Positions 50,296-63,040 of a DNA stretch of 64,000 bases are shown here, one piece after another; position 1 is the stretch's first letter, and each line of letters starts with the position of its first letter. The position numbers and the translations under genes were made by a program. The notes beneath the pieces were generated by a model. It made no database searches, was not told where the DNA came from, and was given only the letters and a program-made list of their open reading frames with translations. The stretch comes from Henckelia pumila (taxonomy: Eukaryota; Streptophyta; Magnoliopsida; Lamiales; Gesneriaceae), in NCBI RefSeq assembly GCF_033568475.1, contig NC_133123.1, positions 157,867,753 to 157,931,752 on the forward strand, read 5' to 3'.

Positions 50296-52046
50296 AGCAG
50301 AAGTCAAATGAATACAAAGACAAATTTAGATTCGAAGGGAGTTTTGCTCCCCTTTTCAATCAACTTCTTGCTTGCATCAAGGGGATTTGAATGCATATCA
50401 CCATCGACCCATTTAATGCAACCAAGAAGTTGACGTTCATCAAAAGACGGGCTTTGGTCACGGGGGTATTAAACAAATTGTTGATTCAAATCCAAAAATT
50501 TAAACACCCAACCCAAAACTAAAATTTGAAATTCGGATATAAATGTTAAAACCAAAATTTATTTGGTTTGTTTCGAATTATATATTTCAAAATCGAACCG
50601 ATGAAAAAATCGAAATTTTATTAAATTAATAATTTTATTTATTTATATTTTATGATATGATCTTTAGTGAAATTGTGATTATATGTTTTGCTGACTTTTT
50701 TATCCTTAATTATAAAGATTATTATCTTGATCGATTATTTATATGGTTATCTTAGTAGATTATTGATATCTTTTATTTAAAAGAGTTATTTACTAACGAA
50801 AGACATTTCCATGCTTGCAGACTCTATCAAAAGGAAACAATCTAATTTATTTACTTTAGTGTGGAAGAAAGAACAAGTGAGATTCACATAGAACAGATGC
50901 AGAGAGAGTTACAGAGGATTTTTGAAACCAAGAAATTGAAGATCTAAAGTTTTCCTGTTGAAGAATCCTTGCCGTCGTCCAATGTCCTTCAGAAATTTAG
51001 CATATCTAGGCACCTGAGCTAAAGCATCTTCAAAGGATATGTTAACATATAGTTTTTTGAAAATTTCAAGAAACTTTTTAAACTGAAGATCAAACAATAA
51101 TTTCTTAGCTATATGAGGAAAATGTAAAGTGGAAATATCAACATCAGCATTAACATTAGAGTTTATTTTCTTACCTTTCTTACTGTAGGCGATGGTTGTG
51201 CGGGGTTGCGCTTGTCCTCTGTTTCCCCATATCCGTCGATCCTCCTCTCAGGTTTTTCAGATTGTGATCTAGTCACAACCATGATAGCATTCACGTCCTT
51301 GGGATTCGGTTCTAAATCAACAAAATAAGAAACATGTATCAAGATACAGCCACATGTGGGTAGGTTACGGTGGGGATCGGGGGCATTAGCTAGAAGCCTA
51401 GAAACAGTTCCGATCGTCTCTTCCCCAACTCAAGTATATATATACCAGACTGAAATTCTTTAGTAGGTGCCCTAACTGAAGATGGCGACAGCACTCTCCT
51501 CCCATAACCTCTCCCCATTCTTTCATTCAATAAATCATTCCTACCATGATCTCTACGATCCCATTCTAGCAACATCGGTGGTCTATCATACTTGTATTTA
51601 TCACTATAATCATCTCCTAGAAAATGTCGTCTTTCACTTCGAAATGGAGGAGGATCAGGATATCCAGCTTGGGTGAGGGTCTAGCAGCTCCAAAATCTCT
51701 AGGATCGTGCCTTGGCCAACCACGGGTAGGAGACCTATAGCTGCCATTCATTATGCATCCTGGGGAATGATAAACCCTTGTCTTGGGGGAAATGAAGGGC
51801 CAGGATATCCCCTCCTAGGACTGACAGGTTGTGCATTGGGGGAATTGTTGCAGTTGCTACAATGCTCTGGCCTTGGGAAATACAAGTTTTTGCACCTGCG
51901 GAAGGGTATAAAATATTTAATGCACTGAAACAGGTGGTGACAGCATGATTTAAGAACAACATCAAAGTAGTATTTAAAATCCGGGATAAATTCATTGATA
52001 CAAGAGGCAAACCTGACACCATCCCTCACACAGCTGCCTTATGGGG
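49779..52046. repeat. Array unit B
   Basis: 2268 bp. One G is missing from the gggg run at its left edge, shifting the reading frame there. Confidence 0.92.
50909..51330 (-). pseudogene. Gypsy-type gag remnant, unit B
   Basis: Same Gag segment as in unit A (FKKFLEIFKKLYVNISFEDA). A base is missing in the lysine-rich linker relative to unit A, so the upstream MIVTRSQSEE-type part is out of frame. Confidence 0.78.
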
Positions 52047-52570
52047 GTGAGGACTCCCCATATCTACTATGATTTCTCCCATTGCCAAATCCAGGACCAC
52101 GCGGCGCACCACTAGAGCATTCGAAACCTGGACTATAGCTACGATGTGCACCCCTACAACGCAGAGGAGAAATAGGACTTGAACGTGTTCTATAACCTCA
52201 AAAAAAGCCATTTTAAATTAATGTTTTCGTGATCCGCAACATATCCAGTGGAGAAAAACAGATAAAAAATTTAAAAAATAAATCTCACAAATACCACGAG
52301 GAGGTAGTGGAGGAGATGGAGACTATTGACTGTGTCCATGAGGAGACTTCAAAATAGTGAAGTTATCATAGGCCATTTTAGCCACCGAGTTTCGAGCTTC
52401 CTTGGCAGTCTTGATTTCAGCCGGAGTCTCAAAATTGAGGCCGTTAACCTCAACAATGGCTTTGAATCTGGGACGATGGTCTGGGCCCTCTTTCACTGTG
52501 GTGTATCCCGGTAGATCTCACATATTCCTCTGGCACAGCTCCTGCAATTTACTCTTGTACATTTTTCAGC
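51395..52570 (-). pseudogene. dsRBD/zinc-finger gene remnant, copy C
   Basis: Same three exon remnants as copy B. The shared TGA of the dsRBD exon is at 52520-52518. At the end of the Arg/Ser-rich exon the frame meets TAA (SPP then stop) where copy A has TAT. Confidence 0.75.
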
Positions 52571-53180
52571 AGAAGTCAAATGAATACAAAGACGAATTTA
52601 GATTCGAAGGGAGTTTTGCTCCCCTTTTCAATCAACTTCTCGCTTGCATCAAGGGGCTTTGAATGCATATCACCATCGACCCATTTAATGCAACCAAGAA
52701 GTTGACGTTCATCAAAAGACGGGCTTTGGTCACGGGGGTGTTAAAAAAATTGTTGATTCAAATCCAAAAAATCAAACACCCAACCCAAAACTAAAATTTA
52801 AAATTCGGATATAAATGTTAAAATTGAAATTTATTTGGTTTGTTTCGGATTATATATTTCAAAATCGAACCGACGCAAAAACCAAAATTTTATTAAATTA
52901 ATAATTTTATTTATTTATATTTTATGATATGATCTTTAGTGAAATTGTGATTATATGTTTTGCTGACTTTTTTATCCTTAATTATAAAGATAATTATCTT
53001 GATCGATTATTGATATGGTTATCTTAGTAGATTATTGATATCTTTTATTTAAAAAAGTTATTTACTAACAAAAGACTTTTCCATGCTTGCAGACTCTATC
53101 AAAAGGAAACAATCTAATTTATTTACTTTAGTGTGGAAGAAAGAACAAGTGAGATTCACATAGAACAGATGCAGAGAGAG

Positions 53181-53600
53181 TTACAGAGGATTTCTGAAAC
53201 AAAGAAATTGAAGATCTAAAGTTTTTCGGTTGAAGAATCCTTGCCGTCGTCCAGTATCTTTCAGAAATTTAGCATATCTAGGCACCTGAGCCAAAGCATC
53301 TTCAAAGGGTATGTTAACATATAGTTTTTTGAAAATTTCAAGAAATTTTTTAAACTGAAGATCAAACAATAATTTATTAGCTACATGAGGAAAAGGTGAA
53401 GTGGAAATTTCAACATCAGCATTAACATTAGAATTTATTTTCTTACCTCTCTTACCTGTAGGCGATGGTTGTGCGGGGTTGCGCTTGTCCTCTGTTTCCC
53501 CATCTCCGTCGATCCTCCTCTCAGGTTCTTCAGATTGTTATCTAATCACAACCATGATAGCATTCATGTCCTTGGGATTTGGTTCTAAATCAAAAATAAG
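53181..53600 (-). pseudogene. Gypsy-type gag remnant, unit C
   Basis: Same segment; FKKFLEIFKKLYVNIPFEDA intact, upstream part contains an extra stop in the SQSEEPERR region (tta in place of tga-type codon). Confidence 0.75.
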
Positions 53601-54150
53601 AAACATGTATCAAGATACAGCCACATGTGGGTAGGGTTACGGAGGGGCTCGAGGGCATTAGCTAGAAGCCTAGAAACCGCGCCGATCGTCTCTTCCCCAA
53701 CTCAAGTATATATATACCAGACTGAAATTATTTAGTAGGTGCCCTAACTGAAGATGGCGACAACACTTTCCTCCCATAACATCTCCCCATTCTTTCATTC
53801 AATAAATTATTCTTACCATGATCTCTACGATCCCATTCTAGCAACATCGGTGGTCTATCATACTTGTATCAAATAAGAAACATGTATCAAGATACAGCCA
53901 CATGTGGGTAGGGTTACGGTGGGGCTCGAGGGCATTAGCTAGAAGCCTAGAAACCGCGCCGATCGTCTCTTCCCCAACTCAAGTATATATATACCAGACT
54001 GAAATTATTTAGTAGGTGCCCTAACTGAAGATGGCGACAACACTTTCCTCCCATAACCTCTCCCCATTCTTTCATTCAATAAATTATTCCTACCATGATC
54101 TCTACGATCCCATTCTAGCAACATCGGTGGTCTATCATACTTGTATCTAT
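53594..54150. repeat. 277-bp direct duplication inside unit C
   Basis: The segment starting aaataagaaacatgtatc is present twice (offset 277, at 53600 and 53877). It covers the junction between the gag remnant and the zinc-finger exon tail. The two copies are almost identical, so the event is recent. Confidence 0.9.
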
Positions 54151-54601
54151 AACTATAATCAACTCCTAGAAAATATCGTCTTTCACTTCGAAATGGAGGA
54201 GGATCAGGATATCCGGCTTGGGGTGAGGGTCTAGCAGCTCCAAAATCTCTAAGATCGTGCCTTGGCCAACCACGGGTTGGGGACCTATAGCTGCCATTCA
54301 TTATGCGTCCTGGGGAATGATAAACCCTTATCTTAGGGGAAATGAAGGGCCAGGATATCCCCTCCTAGGACTGGCAGGTTGTGCGTTGGGGGAATTTTTT
54401 CAGTTGCTACAATGCTCTGGCCTTGGAAAATTCAAGTTTTTGCACCTGCGGGAGGGTATAAAATATTTAATGCACTGAAACAGGTGGTGACAACATGATT
54501 TAAGAACAACATCAAAGTAGTATTTATAATCCGGTATAAATTCATTGATACAAGAGGAAAACCTGACACCATCCCTCACACAGCTGCCTTATGGGGGTGA
54601 G

Positions 54602-56051
54602 TGATAAGTGTATTTTATACAGTTAATTTATATATGATTTTAATTATTAAATGTTGGTTTCGAGCAGATTTATGTGGGTGTTTTGTTGTTTTTGTGATTG
54701 TAGGAAATTATCGAATTATTGTGAAAAAGAAGAAGGAAATGAGATTGATGAAGAGAATTTAAAGAAGCTGAGAAGAAAAAGAAAGGAAAAGAAAGAAGAG
54801 AAGTCAAGAGAAGAAAAAGAAAAGAAGAAAAGAAACGTACAGACAAGAAGGAAAGTTATTGGGCTTTTGCTTAATGGGCCAATGGTTAGCGCTATCTTTA
54901 GCGCTAAAGGAGAAAAAGGGAAGAGCTATCGCGCAAGACACATGAAGGCGTGAGAATTGAATTCCAGAGAGCCATGCGCGCCCGCCTATAGTTCTGAAGC
55001 GCCCGCGCCTCGAAGAGATTTCTGAATTTAGAATTTTATCCGGAAAGGAAACTTTTGTATTTTTACGGGCTTTTTGATGGGCTTTTTTAGGACGATTTAA
55101 AAAGGAGACTTCTGAGTGCAATGGAGAGAGCCGCCACAACACAAACTTACGTACATATTAGAGAAGAGATCGTGACTTTCTGTGGAATTTCTGTGAAGAA
55201 TTTCTGGAGCTTAATTGAAGAACGAAGACGGAGTTCGATAGACCGGACACGGCGTCGACGACGGATTTGATTCTTATCTTTATCTTTTATTTTATTCTGA
55301 ATATGTTTGGATTTATGAATTATTGTTTTATTCAGAATTTTATTATGAACTAATTTTTTAGAGTCTAGAGGTCGGGTGAAACCTGATGTAGACACTTTCA
55401 TGAATTTTTGATTTTATTGAATTGAGTTTCTTCTAGATTAATTGTTTTTTTCTAGAATTGATTGTCTTTTCAATTATCTGATCAATAATTGATTTGTTAT
55501 ACTTATTTGAATTATGGCACTCGGGAGAGGAGATTTTGAATAGGACCAATAGAGAATACACTGTTAATTATTTATACAGCTCGGGAGAGTGTATAATTTT
55601 AACAGAGCTTTTAAAGAGAACATTGTTTTGTGATAGATCACTGCGATAAATTCTTAATAAGGATATTGGAATTGAATTGTAGTTGATAAAAATTATTTGT
55701 TGCTCGGGAGAGGGAAATAATAAACTTAAGTGTTCTTGACTATTAATTGATTTGGATTCATGAAACTAAATTAATTAGGATTGACTGTTGTTGAAACATG
55801 TGAAATCTATACATCTAGATCATTTTTCTCTGATTGAATTTTATCTGAAAGTTGTGTGCGTGCTAATCAAAACTTCATTGCTATTTTATTTTTATTGCGC
55901 ATTTCTCTTTATTTGATTTTCTAGATAAAGTTTGGACTATTTTAATTACAAGTACTGAATATTTTCATTTTACTCTCTGTGGGATCGATATCTGATTTTA
56001 TCACTATATTAAAACTTGACATTCGTACGCTTGCGAGCAATTTTCACAACA
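54602..56051 (+). repeat. 5' LTR of the LARD-like element
   Basis: 1450 bp, TGATAAGTG...CACAACA. Contains CTCTGTGGGATCGA near its end, a lysine/glutamate-rich purine stretch (54720-54850) and GC-rich agcgct and gcgcccgcgc phrases (54890-55015). Confidence 0.95.
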
Positions 56052-56057
56052 AGTTTT

Positions 56058-56075
56058 TGGCGCCGTTGCTGGGGA
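56058..56075 (+). other. Primer-binding site, tRNA-Asp type
   Basis: TGGCGCCGTTGCTGGGGA, six bases after the 5' LTR. It matches the reverse complement of the 3' end of plant tRNA-Asp with one mismatch, the primer typical of Tat/Athila Gypsy elements. Confidence 0.9.
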
Positions 56076-58778
56076 GTAAATTTTGATTATTTTTTTAGTC
56101 TTGTTACCAATTAGTCTAGATTTTAATTTAGAGTTTTTATTTTATTTTATTTTAAGTTACTAATTAATTTTTCTAATTTTAATTGCAGTTTATGCGACGA
56201 TCTCAAAACACCAATTTTGATTGATGATTGGCGAGTAAAAAAGAAATAGAAGATCTAACACCGGTGAAAGTCGGGCTGATGACTTTAAACCAAGCGCTAC
56301 TTGGGAGGAAACCCAAGCATTTTCTTTTATTTTATTTTATTTGCTTTTATTTTCAGTTTAATTTATTTTTTTATTTAGACGTTTTTAAGTATTTTTTATT
56401 TTTAATTTTTGAGCTTAATTTTTCTTAATTTTCAAAATTTTTCAGGCTCTAGAAAATCTCAATGCCGAGCGAAGGGCGCGCCCGCCCCACTTAATCGAGC
56501 GCCCGCGCGATACCCTTTATGAAATTGGAGTTGTTTGCAAAATTAAAGGCGCGCCCGCGCCACTCCTGCCGAGCGCCCGCGCTTCCTCTGCGCCACACTA
56601 ATGCAAGAACTAGCGTTAATGCGCTGCTCATTAGCGCTATCGCGCTACACACCCTCCATCTGCGCCCTACTTAGCGCTAACGTGCACTCCGAAAGCCACT
56701 ATCCGCGCCAGCTCTTGCGCAATCGCGCTCATCCCAGCCCACCATCAGCGCTGCCTCTAGCGCTAACGCGCGTCCAGCCTCCCCATCTGTGCTTCAACAA
56801 CTGCACAACCGTCTGCACCTCTACCTTGCGCAAATAACCTCTTCAGCCCTGCCTCCTCTTGAGCAAGCACTCCACAGCAGCAATCCCATGCGTGATCGTG
56901 TTTCCCAGCAGCATGCTAACAGCTCATCTCCATGGCCCTTCTTCCATGCACCATCGTCCTTCATGGCTACTATGCCTAGCACTCGTTCCTTTTCACTTAG
57001 CCATTAAGAGTTTGCTATTGTCTTTATTGCTTTAGGGATTCGTTATTGTTTCTTATTGTGTGCATGTTTTATTTTTTCAAGCCAATTTGGATGTTCATGT
57101 CGTGTTTCTCAACCACTTTAACCATGATGAAGGGATGCGAATTATGATCTTACCATGGAAAATTTGATAACATCGAGTACTGATGCTCGGTGTCGAAGGT
57201 ATGAGTCCCTTGATCTTTTTATTGATTTTTAATCATTAGGGACAATGATTACATTAAGTTTGGGGGGGTGAATCATTTTGTTTGAATTAGTTGGTTGGTT
57301 GATATTGTAGTTGAATTTTACTGTGTGATTCATAGATTAAAATTTTGTTGTGTTAGTCGAGTTGAAAAGAAGTTGAGAAAGAATTGGATGCATGGCTAAT
57401 GATGAAAATATTTTTTATGCTATAACTGAAATCCATGATTGTCTGCCTATCTGACAAATATTTTTGAAAAAAATGGAACCAATTGAATGAACAAATTTCC
57501 TATATACTCTGTGATTAATACTTGAATCTGATTTTTGAGACGTACAGACATAGATATGATTGAGGCATTGTTTGAAATTTTGGGCCTAATTTTTATTGAA
57601 TTAATTTATCCTTAGTAGCCCATTTGAGCTTACACTTATACGAGTACATTGAGGTACGGAAAATCTAAATTTGTTGAAAATCATCGTTTACTGCTGATGA
57701 TTATGCTTTTCTGCACTGATTGGATATTTGTATGAATTAATTGTGGATTGAGACTTGTCTAGAACTAGTTCGGACACTCTTCGAGGCGAAATACGGGCAA
57801 AACTGAGATTAGGAATGATTTAGGTTATTTTTTTGAATTCGTTTTAGCCTTTCAAGCTATTAATTATTTATTTTATCCCCAGTACCTTGTTTGAGCTTTA
57901 TCGATAATCGAATGGATGCGTGTAAACGTGTGATAAAACTCCCATTCATCATTATTTCAAGATCCTACATTGACTGCCTGAATAGCCTAAACACTAATTC
58001 CTACCTTTAAGGGAGTAATTTGAATGCTAAAATGTTATATGCTCCTAGTTTTATTTGTGAAAATGGAATGGTGTGGTGGATGAATTGAAAATAAAGAGGT
58101 AGTAGAAAAGAAAAAAAATTGTGTGGAAAAAAGTTGAAAGAGAAGAAGTGAAAATTTGAAAAATCAATGAAGTGAAGAAAAAAAAAAGTGTGAACGTGTG
58201 AATGAAAGGAGTTGAAATTAGAGCATAAATATGAATTACTCCTTATTTTTGAATTCTTATTCCTTTATTTGTAGTCATGAGTCAGGCCTGACATTATAAG
58301 CTAATTAAGTCCTATTGACCGAGTCTCAGTTGCCCAATATACTAGTGGAGAAGAGTTGCGAGAATTTAGCCTATGGACTGTTGATTGATACTTTTAATGA
58401 TTATGAATTTTGATCTAAATACTTACACACTATTATTCTTTGAATTTACCTATTTGTGAGTGTTTTTGATAGATATCCTATATTTGATCTTATGCTACCT
58501 TGAAAAGTCCTCATGATCTATGAATGTGTGAATTGAACTTGGATAAGGGTGTTTTGAACGTGAGTTGCGGAGATTGTGAGTTTATGCGGTTATTTTGTTA
58601 TTGGCTAAAACTTTCAAGTGTTAGTAGGTTGGATGAGATTGGATTTGATTATTTTTGAAATCATTGCCGAGGCCATTGCTCCATAATATTTCCTGGCTAT
58701 TTTTGTTGGTTGTTGGGTAGTATTAGTTTTTGGAATATTAGTATTTTGAATAGTTTTGCTCGGGACTAGCAAAAGTCT
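56076..58778 (+). other. Internal domain of the LARD-like element, non-coding
   Basis: No gag, protease, RT, RNase H or integrase motif on either strand. A short frame at 56228 reads MTLNQALLGRKPK. Similar short sequences follow the coding part of Tat/Athila elements. A block at 56455-56775 is GC-rich and dense in gcgcccgc and agcgct/gcgctaacgcgc phrases. A second purine-tract-like phrase (ttaagtttgggggggtg) lies at about 57254-57270. Confidence 0.7.
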
Positions 58779-58793
58779 AAGTTTGGGGGTATT

Positions 58794-60244
58794 TGATAAG
58801 TGTATTTTATAAACTTAATTTATATATAATTTTAATTATTAAATATTGGTTTCGAGCAGATTTATGTGAGTGTTTTGTTGTTTTTGTGATTGTAGGAAAT
58901 TATCGAATTATTGTGGAAAAGAAGAAGGAAATGAGATTGATGAAGAGAATTTAAAGAAGCTGAGAAGAAAAAGAAAGGAAAAGAAAGAAGAGAAGTCAAG
59001 AGAAGAAAAAGAAAAGAAGAAAAGAAACGTACAGACAAGAAGGAAAGTTATTGGGCTTTTGCTTAATGGGCCAATGGTTAGCGCTATCTTTAGCGCTAAA
59101 GGAGAGAAAGGAAAGAGCTATCGCGCAAGACACATGAAGGCGTGAGAATTGAATTCCAGAAAGCCATGCGCGCCCGCCTATAGTTCTGAAGCGCCCGCGC
59201 CTCGAAGAGATTTCTGAATTTAGAATTTTATCCGGAAAGGAAACTTTTATATTTTTACGGGCTTTTTGATGGGCTTTTTGAGGACGATTTAAAAAGGAGA
59301 TTTCTGAGTGCAATGGAGAGAGCCGCCACAACACAAACTTACGTACAGATTAGAGAAGAGATCGTGACTTTCTGTGGAATTTCTGTGAAGAATTTCTGGA
59401 GCTTAATTGAAGAATGAAGACGGAGTTCGATAGACCGGACACGACGTCGACGACGGATTTGATTCTTATCTTTATCTTTTATTTTATTCTGAATATATTT
59501 GGATTTATGAAGTATTGTTTTATTCATAATTTTATTATGAACTAATTTTTTAGAGTCTAGAGGTCGGATGGAATCTGGTGTAGACACTTTCATGAATTTT
59601 TGATTTTATTGAATTGAGTTTCTTCTAGATTAATTATTTTTTTCTAGAATTGATTGTCTTTTCAATTATTTGATCAATAATTGATTTGTTATATTTATTT
59701 GAAATCTGGCACTCGGGAGAGGAGATTTTAAATAGGACCAATAGAGAATACACTGTTAATTATTTATACAGCTCAGGAGAGTGTATAATTTTAACAAAGC
59801 TTTTAAAGAGAACATTGTTTTGTGATAGATCACTGCGATAAATTCTTAATAGGGATATTGGAATTGAATTGTAGTTGATAAAAATTATTTGTTTCTCGGG
59901 AGAGGGAAATAATATACTTAAGTGTTTTTGGCTATTAATTAATTGGAATTCATGAAACTAAATTAATTAGGATTGACTGTTGATGAAACCAGGTGAAATC
60001 TATACCTCTACACCATTTTTCTCTGATTGAATTTTATCTGAAAGTTGAGTGCGTGCTAATCAAAACTTCATTGCTATTTTATTTTTATTGCGAATTTCTC
60101 TTTATTTGATTTTCTAGATAAAGTTTAGACTATTTTAATTACAAGTACTGAATATTTTTATTTTACTCTCTGTGGGATCGATATCTGATTTTATCACTAT
60201 ATTAAAACTTGACACTCGTACGCTTGCGAGCAATTTTCACAACA
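58794..60244 (+). repeat. 3' LTR of the LARD-like element
   Basis: 1451 bp, begins TGATAAGTG directly after the purine tract and ends CACAACA, collinear with the 5' LTR. Confidence 0.95.
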
Positions 60245-62514
60245 GTGAGGACTCCCCATATCTACTAGGATTTCTCCCATTACTAAATCCAGGACCACGC
60301 GGCGCACCACTAGAGCATTCGAAACCTGGACTATAGCTACGATGTGCACCCCTACAACGCAGAGGAGAAATAGGACTTGAACGTGTTTTATAACCTAAAA
60401 AAAGCCAATTTAAATTAATGTTTTCATGATCCGCAACATATCCAGTGGAGAAAAATAGAAAAAAAAAATTTTAAAATATATCTCACAAATACCACAAGGA
60501 GGGAGTTGAGGAGAGGGAGACTGTAGGCTGTGTCCATGAGGAGACTTCGAAATAGTGAAGTTATCATAGGCCATTTTAGCCACCGAGTTTCGAGCTTCCT
60601 TGGCAGTCTTGCTTTTAGCCGGAGTATCAAAATTGAGGCCATTAACCTCAGCAATGGCTTTGAATCTGGGACGATGGTCTGGACCCTCTTTCATGGTGGT
60701 GTATCCCGGTAGATCTCACATATTCCTCTGGCACAACTCCTGCAATTTACTCTTGTACATTTTTCAGCAGAAGTCAAATGAATACAAAGACGAATTTAGA
60801 TTCGAAAGGAGTTTTGCTCCCCTTTTCAATCAACTCCTCGCTTGCATCAAGGGGCTTTGAATGCATATCACCATCGACCCATTTAATGCAACCAAGAAGT
60901 TGACGTTCATCAAAAGACGGGCTTTGGTCACGGGGGTGTTTAAAAAATTGTTGATTCAAATCCAAAAAATCAAACAACCAACCCAAAACTAAAATTTGAA
61001 ATTCGGATATAAATGTTATAATCGAAATTTATTTGGTTTGTTTCGGATTATATATTTCAAAATCGAACCGGCAAAAAAATCGAAATTTTATTAAATTAAT
61101 AATTTTATTTATTTATATTTTATGATATGATCTTTAGTGAAATTGTGATTATATGTTTTGCTGACTTTTTTATCCTTAATTATAAAGATTATTATCTTGA
61201 TCGATTATTGATATGGTTATCTTAGTAGATTATTGATATCTTTCATTTAAAAGAGTTATTTACTAACAAAAGACTTTTCCATGCTTGCAGACTCTACCAA
61301 AAGGAAACAATCTAATTTATTTACTTTAGTGTGGAAGAAAGAACAAGTGAGATTCACATAGAACAGATGCAGAGAGAGTTATAAAGGATTTCTGAAACCA
61401 ATAAATTGAAGATCTAAAGTTTTTCGGTTGAAGAATCCTTGCCGTCGTCCAGTGTCCTTCATAAATTTAGCATATCTAGGCACCTGAGCTAAAGCATCTT
61501 CAAAGGGTATGTTAACATATAGTTTTTTGAAAATTTCAAGAAACTTTTTAAACTAAAGATCAAACAATAATTTCTTAGCTATATGAGGAAAAGGTAAAGT
61601 GGAAATATCAACATCAGCATTAACATTAGAATTTATTTTCTTACCTTTTCTTACCTGTAGGCGATGGTTGTGCGGGGTTGCGCTTGCCTCTGTTTCCCCA
61701 TCTCCGTCGATCCTCCTCTCAGGTTCTTCAGATTGTGATCTAGTCACAACCATGATAGCATTCACGTCCTTGGGATTCGGTTCTAAATCAACAAAATAAG
61801 AAACATGTATCAAGATACAGCCACATGTGGGTAGGGTTACGGTGGGGCTCGGTGGCATTAGCTAGAAGCCTAGACCGCGCCGATCGTCTCTTCCCCAACT
61901 CAAGTATATATATACCAGACTGAAATTCATTAGTAGGTACCCTAACTGGAGATGGCGACAGCACTCTCCTCCCATAACCTCTCCCCATTTTTTCATTCAA
62001 TAAATCATTCCTACCATGATCTCTACGATCCCATTCTAGCAACATCGGTGGTCTATCATACTTGTATCTATCACTATAATCATCTCCTAGAAAATATCGT
62101 CTTTCACTTTGAAATGGAGGAGGATCAGGATATCCGGCTTGGGTGAGGGTCTAGCAGCTTCAAAATCTCTAGGATCGTGCCTTGGACAACCACGGTAGGG
62201 GACCTATAGCTGCCATTCATTATGCATCCTGGGGAATGATAAACCCTTGTCTTGGGGGAAATGAAGGGCCAGGATATCCCCTCCTAGGACTCGCAGGTTG
62301 TGCGTTGGGGGAATTGTTGCAGTTGCTACAATGCTCTGGCCTTGGGAAATTAAAGTTTTTGCACCTACGGGAGGGTATAAAATATTTAATGCACTGAAAC
62401 AGGTGGTGACAACATGATTTAAGAACAACATCAAAGTAGTATTTAAAATTCGGGATAAATTCATTGATACAAGAGGCAAACCTGACACCATCCCTCACAC
62501 AGCCGCCTTATGGG
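60245..62514. repeat. Array unit D
   Basis: 2270 bp. Its first bases, GTGAG, are the right-hand target duplication of the LTR element. Confidence 0.92.
61400..61830 (-). pseudogene. Gypsy-type gag remnant, unit D
   Basis: Same Gag segment, with a stop in the LLFDLQFKKF region (taa at the position of the glutamine codon) and a frameshift in the SPTGKKGKK linker. Confidence 0.75.
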
Positions 62515-63040
62515 GTGACGACTCCCCATATCTACTAGGATTTCTCCCATATCCAAATCCAGGACCACGCGGCGCACCACTAGAGCATTTGAAACCTGGA
62601 CTATAGCTACGATGTGCACCCCTACAACGCAGAGGAGAAATAGGACTTGAACGTGTTCTATAACCTAAAAAAAGCCATTTTAAATTAATGTTTTCATGAT
62701 CCGCAACATATCCAGTGGAGAAAAACATAAAAAAATTTAAAAAATATATCTCAAAAATACCATGAGGAGGGAGTGGAGGAGAGGGAGACTGTTGCTGTGT
62801 CCATGAGGAGACTTCGAAATAGTGAAGTTATCATAGGCCATTTTAGCCACGGAGTTTCGAGCTTCCTTGGCAGTCTTGCTTTCAGCCGGAGTCTCAAAAT
62901 TGAGGTCGTTAACCTAAGCAATGGCTTTGAATCTGGGACGATGGTCTGGTCCCTCTTTCACGGTGGTGTATCCCGGTAGATCTCACCTATTCCTCTGTCA
63001 CAGCTCCTGCAATTTACTCTTGTACATTTTTCAGCAGAAG
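61885..63040 (-). pseudogene. dsRBD/zinc-finger gene remnant, copy E
   Basis: Same three exon remnants. dsRBD stop TGA at 62985-62983. The Arg/Ser-rich exon ends like copy B, with one G missing from the gggg run. Confidence 0.75.

Larger units (their letters stand above)
52047..54601. repeat. Array unit C, with 277-bp internal duplication
   Basis: 2555 bp including the target site of the LTR-element insertion. The extra length is a direct duplication of about 277 bp at about 53594-54150. Confidence 0.92.
54602..60244 (+). mobile_element. Non-autonomous LTR retrotransposon (LARD-like, Gypsy Tat/Athila relative)
   Basis: 5643 bp, flanked by the 5-bp target duplication GTGAG (54597-54601 and 60245-60249). 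5' LTR 54602-56051, primer-binding site at 56058-56075, internal domain without gag or pol, purine tract aagtttgggggt at about 58779-58790, 3' LTR 58794-60244. The two LTRs differ at roughly 3% of the positions I aligned by eye. It is inserted in array unit C, so the array existed before it. With no protein-coding domain it must have used enzymes of another element. Confidence 0.96.
53660..60770 (-). pseudogene. dsRBD/zinc-finger gene remnant, copy D, split by an LTR element
   Basis: Minus strand. The dsRBD exon lies at about 60770-60480 (TGA at 60718-60716) and the Arg/Ser-rich exon at 60430-60245. The 5.64-kb LTR element then interrupts that exon, which resumes at 54601, followed by the zinc-finger exon at 54445-54005 and the 277-bp duplicated tail down to about 53660. 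Confidence 0.75.

Noticed and set aside
54651-54953. Lysine/glutamate-rich 91-100-residue frames in both LTRs of the LARD-like element
   Set aside because: Low-complexity purine-rich LTR sequence; the frame is repeated only because the LTRs are copies.
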